From: Desulfomonilia bacterium
Lineage (GTDB): Bacteria; Desulfobacterota; Desulfomonilia; UBA1062
Length of the DNA: 36,959 nucleotides
Direction of reading: 5' to 3'
Assembly (NCBI GenBank): GCA_036567785.1
Contig: DATCTV010000045.1
Coordinates: forward strand, 1 to 36,959
A program made the position numbers and the translations under genes. Below are positions 33,420 through 36,959 of this stretch, one piece after another. Within the stretch, counting starts at the first letter, position 1; each line of letters opens with the position of its first letter. The notes beneath the pieces are model-generated. The model did no database searches. It was not told the origin of the DNA and saw only the letters and a program-made list of their open reading frames with translations.

Positions 33420-33632
33420 ATGAAGTGCAGATTCGGTGATGAAAACATGTATGATTTTCATGAGGCGGATGCAAAGGATACATGTTTCCTGTGCAGAAAA
33501 GCCTGCAAGAAGACGTTTACAGTAAGAGAAATCAAATCGCAGAAGATGGTTCATCTCTGCGGGGGCTGCATGCTCAGCAACGTTTCCGGTTATATGCTGG
33601 ACAACACGAGGCCGTGGGAAGAACCCCAATAA
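33420..33632 (+). CDS. Small CxxC zinc-ribbon-like protein
   Basis: A 70-residue protein with two knuckle-like cysteine pairs, TCFLCRKACKKT and HLCGGCML, spaced by about 20 residues, as in small treble-clef or zinc-ribbon proteins. The ATG at 33420 follows a weak AGTGGA by 7 bases; a GTG at 33408 would add four residues. It lies between divergent hrpB and the convergent kinase gene. Nothing indicates its partner. The coding case rests on the paired cysteines; a same-length frame exists on the other strand without such features. Confidence 0.6.
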   Translation: MKCRFGDENMYDFHEADAKDTCFLCRKACKKTFTVREIKSQKMVHLCGGCMLSNVSGYMLDNTRPWEEPQ

Positions 33633-33635
33633 GAT

Positions 33636-34736
33636 TTATCTTGGGAATTTCAGCAGGAAGGTGGTGCCTGTCCCCTCTATCGAGGATACTTCGATTCTGG
33701 CATTATGTGCATCCATAATTTTTTTGCAGAATGTGAGCCCGAGACCTGAACCCCTGTAAGGTTCCCTGTTGCCGAGGACACGATAGAAAGGTTCGAACAG
33801 GAACTGGAGTTTGTCCTGCGGGATGCCTTTGCCTGTATCAGTTATTTCAGCATTAATATAATAGTCATCGTAAGATATTTTTGTTGTGATACTGCCTCCG
33901 GCATCCGTATATTTGGTTGCATTGCCGATGATATTGACAAAAACGCGTAGAAGGCTTTCAGCATCTCCCATGATATCCGGGAGTCCCTCAGGCGGTTCTT
34001 CCAGTTTTACGATAAGCCCTCTTTTTTCAGATATTGATGAAAGATCGCTTATGGCGTTTCTTATAACGGCAGGAAGGTTTACGGGGACCTTTGACTTCAA
34101 GAATGATTTGTTTGCAACCCTTTCGAGATCCAGCCAGTGGCTTACAAGGTCTTCAAGGTTTTTTATCCGGCTGCTACATTTCATGAGTATATCATTCAGC
34201 TGCGGATTGTCATTATTCGAACAGATAACCTTGAGGCTTTCAAGATACTGCTGGACTGTTACCAGAGGGGAGCGCATTTCATGGCTGACGAAGGTGATGA
34301 AGCCCTTTTCAAACATATCCCTTTCTTCACGGAGTATCCTGGCCTCAATCTTGAGTGTCCTGTGCTCCAGGCATCTCTGTGCTACAACCCTTAAATGATC
34401 CGGTACAAAAGGTTTGGAGAGATAGTCGTATGCCCCTTTTTTAATTGCTTCTACCGCGGAATCAATCGATGCATATGAGGTTATTACTACAAGAACAATA
34501 TCAGGTATATCTTTTGACAGTATTTCAAGGGCGTTTATATCAGCCATTCCCGGCATGTTGAGGTCAAGAAAGACCATATCGGGCTTTATCTCCCGTGCCA
34601 GACGGATTCCTTCCGTTACCTCTGTGGCTGTTACTACTTCAAACCCCGACTTTGTCAGTTCATGCCTGCACTCATCACAGATAGATTCTTCATTGTCTAT
34701 AATCAGGATGAGTGCGGTTTTTTCATTCTCCGGCAT
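33636..34736 (-). CDS. Receiver-histidine kinase hybrid (REC-HisKA-HATPase)
   Basis: A 366-residue soluble protein. The N-terminal receiver (about 8-125) has phosphoacceptor D58 in VFLDLNMPG and K108 in YLSKPF. HisKA (about 143-210) has H152 in FVSHEMRSPL. The ATPase domain (about 250-366) shows N-box IIGNATKY, DTGKGIP and GSGLGLTFCKK. It has no TM segment or sensor domain, so it should receive its input through phosphorylation of its own receiver. The stand-alone receiver gene lies 9 bases upstream. No DNA-binding output is encoded nearby. Confidence 0.92.
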   Translation of the reverse strand: MPENEKTALILIIDNEESICDECRHELTKSGFEVVTATEVTEGIRLAREIKPDMVFLDLNMPGMADINALEILSKDIPDIVLVVITSYASIDSAVEAIKKGAYDYLSKPFVPDHLRVVAQRCLEHRTLKIEARILREERDMFEKGFITFVSHEMRSPLVTVQQYLESLKVICSNNDNPQLNDILMKCSSRIKNLEDLVSHWLDLERVANKSFLKSKVPVNLPAVIRNAISDLSSISEKRGLIVKLEEPPEGLPDIMGDAESLLRVFVNIIGNATKYTDAGGSITTKISYDDYYINAEITDTGKGIPQDKLQFLFEPFYRVLGNREPYRGSGLGLTFCKKIMDAHNARIEVSSIEGTGTTFLLKFPR

Positions 34737-34745
34737 GTTCTTTTT

Positions 34746-35135
34746 TCAGCCGATAAGGTTTCTCACATATGTAATCAAATCATTTGCTTTAATCGGTTTT
34801 GCCAGTATCAGATCCGGTTTTGCATCATCACCTGACGGCTCGTTTGCTTCAGAGTATGGTCCCTGAATATCAACCGCACTGAGCAGGATAAGCTTGATCT
34901 TTTTAGTTGCCGCTGCAGCCCTGAGTTTGGATACCACATTGAATCCTTCGCTCCATGTCTCCATCATCATGTCAACTATTGCCAGGTCAGGTTTGAGTTT
35001 CGAGGCGATGTCAATCCCTGACTTTCCGCTCTCGGCAATAGATACTTCAAATCCTCCGCTCTCAAGAATAAGTTTTGTCGCCTCACAGAAGTCGATGTCG
35101 TCATCAATTATCAGGACCTTTTTGTTCGTGCTCAT
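34746..35135 (-). CDS. Stand-alone receiver-domain response regulator
   Basis: A 129-residue CheY-like protein with the acidic pocket IIDDD (9-13), phosphoacceptor D55 in LAIVDMMME, S/T switch residue in LLSAVD and K in LAKPI. It has a longer beta4-alpha4 segment (DIQGPYSEANEPSGDDAKPD) than typical CheY proteins. GGAGG precedes the ATG. It is cotranscribed with the kinase and may be its phosphorelay partner or connect it to other proteins. Confidence 0.9.
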   Translation of the reverse strand: MSTNKKVLIIDDDIDFCEATKLILESGGFEVSIAESGKSGIDIASKLKPDLAIVDMMMETWSEGFNVVSKLRAAAATKKIKLILLSAVDIQGPYSEANEPSGDDAKPDLILAKPIKANDLITYVRNLIG

Positions 35136-35189
35136 TAATTGCCTCCATTCAATTATTTATGTGTAATGCTCATCCTTATTTTAGGGGAC

Positions 35190-35201
35190 TTGTTTAAACA
35201 A
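35190..35201. promoter_or_regulatory. Perfect 12-base palindrome in a divergent intergenic region
   Basis: TTGTTTAAACAA sits in the AT-rich 209-base gap between the divergent receiver gene and uppP. It could be an operator for either gene, but no known regulator site is recognised and such short AT-rich palindromes arise by chance. No confident promoter was read in this gap. Confidence 0.2.
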
Positions 35202-35344
35202 ATAATAGATATAGGGGATAAGTCAATAGAAGTTTATGCTCAATGAAATGTTATTAAAAAAATCATATTATGGAAAATTCCGGCAATGTTATTTTATAAG
35301 AATGTATTTGCAGAGATATGATTAAATAGTGTTATATCAGATTA

Positions 35345-36157
35345 ATGAATGAATTTATCAGTTCAATAATCTTAGGTGTTGTTGAAGGCGTTACAGAGTT
35401 CCTGCCCATATCATCGACAGGCCATCTGATAATAGTAAACAGGTTTGTCAATTTCACAGGAAGCTTTGCCGGTACATTCGATGTTGTAATCCAGCTCGGG
35501 GCCATACTTTCCGTGGTTGTATATTTCTGGAAAAGAATTTTCCCGTTCGGCACTCATTTAACCTCTGCCGATAAAAGGCAGATATTCACCCTCTGGTTAA
35601 AAGCCGCTGTCGGTGTCACCCCAGCATTGATACTGGGTTTTATTTTGGGGAATATTATAGAGGAAAAGCTGTTCAATCCTGTCACTGTCGCAATGGCGCT
35701 TGTTGCCGGAGGCGCAGTCATGATTTACCTTGAGGACAGGAAAAGGCATGCAAAGATAAATTCGATATCAGGTCTTGGTTATAAAACTGCACTTGCCATC
35801 GGATTCATACAATGTCTTGCAATGATACCGGGGACCTCAAGGTCTGCAGCCACAATAATCGGAGCAATGTTTCTGGGAGCTTCCAGGCTTGTTGCCGCCG
35901 AGTTCTCGTTTTTTCTTGCCATACCGACTATGGTTGCGGCATCGGGATATTCACTGATAAAGACTGGAGGAAATCTGAGCACTCATGAAATGTTGCTTCT
36001 TGCAACCGGATTTGCCGTTTCGTTTGTCGTGGCGCTAGCCGTGATCGCAGTCTTCATGAGGTATATAACAAGACATGATTTCAAAGTCTTTGCATATTAC
36101 AGAATAGTGCTGGGTGTGATAGTTCTCGGCTATTTCTTTATAAACGGCGGCAGCTGA
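35345..36157 (+). CDS. uppP: Undecaprenyl-diphosphatase
   Basis: A 270-residue integral membrane phosphatase that recycles undecaprenyl pyrophosphate for cell-wall synthesis. Both family motifs are intact: EGVTEFLPISSTGH (14-27, with two Glu) and PGTSRSA (162-168, R166). Hydrophobic segments fill most of the protein. No good ribosome binding site is visible before the ATG. It ends 2 bases before the convergent stop of the reductase gene. Confidence 0.95.
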   Translation: MNEFISSIILGVVEGVTEFLPISSTGHLIIVNRFVNFTGSFAGTFDVVIQLGAILSVVVYFWKRIFPFGTHLTSADKRQIFTLWLKAAVGVTPALILGFILGNIIEEKLFNPVTVAMALVAGGAVMIYLEDRKRHAKINSISGLGYKTALAIGFIQCLAMIPGTSRSAATIIGAMFLGASRLVAAEFSFFLAIPTMVAASGYSLIKTGGNLSTHEMLLLATGFAVSFVVALAVIAVFMRYITRHDFKVFAYYRIVLGVIVLGYFFINGGS

Positions 36158-36159
36158 TA

Positions 36160-36753
36160 TTATTTTTGCGGAAGCCTGTCAATTATCTCTTCAACCTTTT
36201 TAAGCCATTCCTGTCGCTGTTCGGGACTGCTTGTGACAACAACCGAAAACACCTCTCTTCTGAAATCTGATATGCCGCAGAGGCCGAAAATGCAGTTCTT
36301 CCAGATCAGTTCAAGAGGGTCTCCAAAAACGTTGGCCTCTCTTTCGGGTGGTGTGTTTGCGGTATTGAAAACTATTGCGACTCTGGCCTTAAGGAGTCCT
36401 ACAGGAACGCCTTCTCCTCCATCGCCTTCGAGAAACCTGTAGGCGACACCGGGTCTAATCACACGGTCAACCCAGCCTTTGAGTATCGCCGGAGGCTGGC
36501 CCCACCAGTTCGGATGGATAATGATGATTCCGTCGGCATTTGCAATCTCATTGCAATGCTCCATGATTTCGATTGGGATTACGGCATCAGAATGTATTTC
36601 ACCGGCAGTCATGAGAGGATTGAAATATTCTTTATAGAGGTCATGGTATGATACGCAATGTCCGTTAAACTTTAGACGGCTGACTGCTGTTTCGGCAATG
36701 GCATGATTGAAGCTTTTTCCATCGGGGTGCGCAAGAATGACAGTGATGTTCAT
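36160..36753 (-). CDS. NAD(P)H quinone-reductase-like flavodoxin-fold protein
   Basis: A 197-residue protein of the NQO/KefF/MdaB group. The start NITVILAHPDGKSFNHAIAE is the FMN/FAD phosphate-binding region, and IIIIHPNWWGQPPAILKGWV is the characteristic flavin loop, followed by DRVIRPGVAYRF. Such enzymes reduce quinones or act as ancillary regulators with NAD(P)H. It is apparently a single gene, separated from the upstream gene by a terminator. Confidence 0.85.
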   Translation of the reverse strand: MNITVILAHPDGKSFNHAIAETAVSRLKFNGHCVSYHDLYKEYFNPLMTAGEIHSDAVIPIEIMEHCNEIANADGIIIIHPNWWGQPPAILKGWVDRVIRPGVAYRFLEGDGGEGVPVGLLKARVAIVFNTANTPPEREANVFGDPLELIWKNCIFGLCGISDFRREVFSVVVTSSPEQRQEWLKKVEEIIDRLPQK

Positions 36754-36770
36754 TTGTAAGTGAAGAAAAA

Positions 36771-36809
36771 ATCCTGCACCCTGATTAAAGGAAACCAGGA
36801 GTGCAGGAT
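36771..36809 (-). terminator. Intrinsic terminator of the outer-membrane protein gene
   Basis: Perfect 9-bp arms ATCCTGCAC (36771-36779) and GTGCAGGAT (36801-36809) with an inner CCTG/CAGG pair. On the minus strand the stem is followed at once by TTTTTTCTTC. It lies 7 bases after the stop of the minus-strand gene at the right edge and before the reductase gene. Confidence 0.85.
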
Positions 36810-36816
36810 GATAGAT

Positions 36817-36959
36817 TTAGAACGTCAGAATCATGGTCAAACCGCCTATGGCCTCATAACCGAGCTTGCTGTAACCGTTGCTGAGGAAGTCCTTGTTGGC
36901 GTCCTGGCCGTTGAACATATAGAGGAATTCGGGGCATATGTTCAGGTATTCCTTCACTT
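36817..36959 (-). CDS. C-terminus of a probable outer-membrane beta-barrel protein (partial)
   Basis: The minus strand is open from the right edge to TAA at 36817-36819. The 47 visible residues read VKEYLNICPEFLYMFNGQD near the start and end GYEAIGGLTMILTF. A last strand of alternating hydrophobic residues closing with Phe is the usual BAM-recognition signature of outer-membrane barrels. Family and function cannot be judged from this fragment. Confidence 0.55.
   Translation of the reverse strand, partial: VKEYLNICPEFLYMFNGQDANKDFLSNGYSKLGYEAIGGLTMILTF

Overview
The window looks like chromosomal DNA of a Gram-negative bacterium. It carries lipoprotein signal sequences, Lnt, a TolC-type efflux system and UppP. 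Family content (AMMECR1, DUF1015, an EFR1-type flavodoxin/ferredoxin, a geranylgeranyl-reductase-like flavoprotein, a TULIP-like lipoprotein) and moderate GC suggest a member of the old Deltaproteobacteria (Desulfobacterota, perhaps Syntrophia-like). That placement is inference. No rRNA, tRNA or CRISPR array was seen.

Left part (1-6560), accessory and decaying DNA: the 3' end of an insertion sequence, a MntA/HepT toxin-antitoxin pair followed by an orphan CopG-like antitoxin, a secreted lipase-like hydrolase flanked by two copies of a palindromic repeat, a metallophosphoesterase lipoprotein, a broken hotdog thioesterase, a secreted D-aminoacylase-type amidohydrolase, and a solitary IS end homologous to the one at the left edge.

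Middle (6583-20724, mostly minus strand): a tetR-OMF-MacA-ATPase-permease efflux operon; a lipoprotein and a small secreted protein of unknown function; a dead DUF218/YdcF-type lipoprotein gene visible only when frames are joined; an operon of a PhaR-like regulator, an MMPL/RND exporter and a YhgE/Pip-like secreted protein; then a redox operon (VOC protein, GGR-like flavoprotein, Tat-exported flavodoxin-ferredoxin) that runs to 22711. The PhaR-like operon has two near-identical palindromes placed over its promoter and is the best candidate here for an undescribed regulatory/export system.

Right part (22847-36959), more core-like: hslO, AMMECR1-family gene, corC, lnt, a DUF1015 gene, a large lipoprotein that resembles BPI/TULIP lipid-binding proteins, hrpB, a small CxxC protein, a two-component pair (REC-histidine kinase plus stand-alone REC), uppP, a flavodoxin-fold quinone reductase, and the C-terminus of a probable outer-membrane barrel at the right edge. 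Several sigma70-like promoters with 16-18 base spacing can be read directly upstream of these units.
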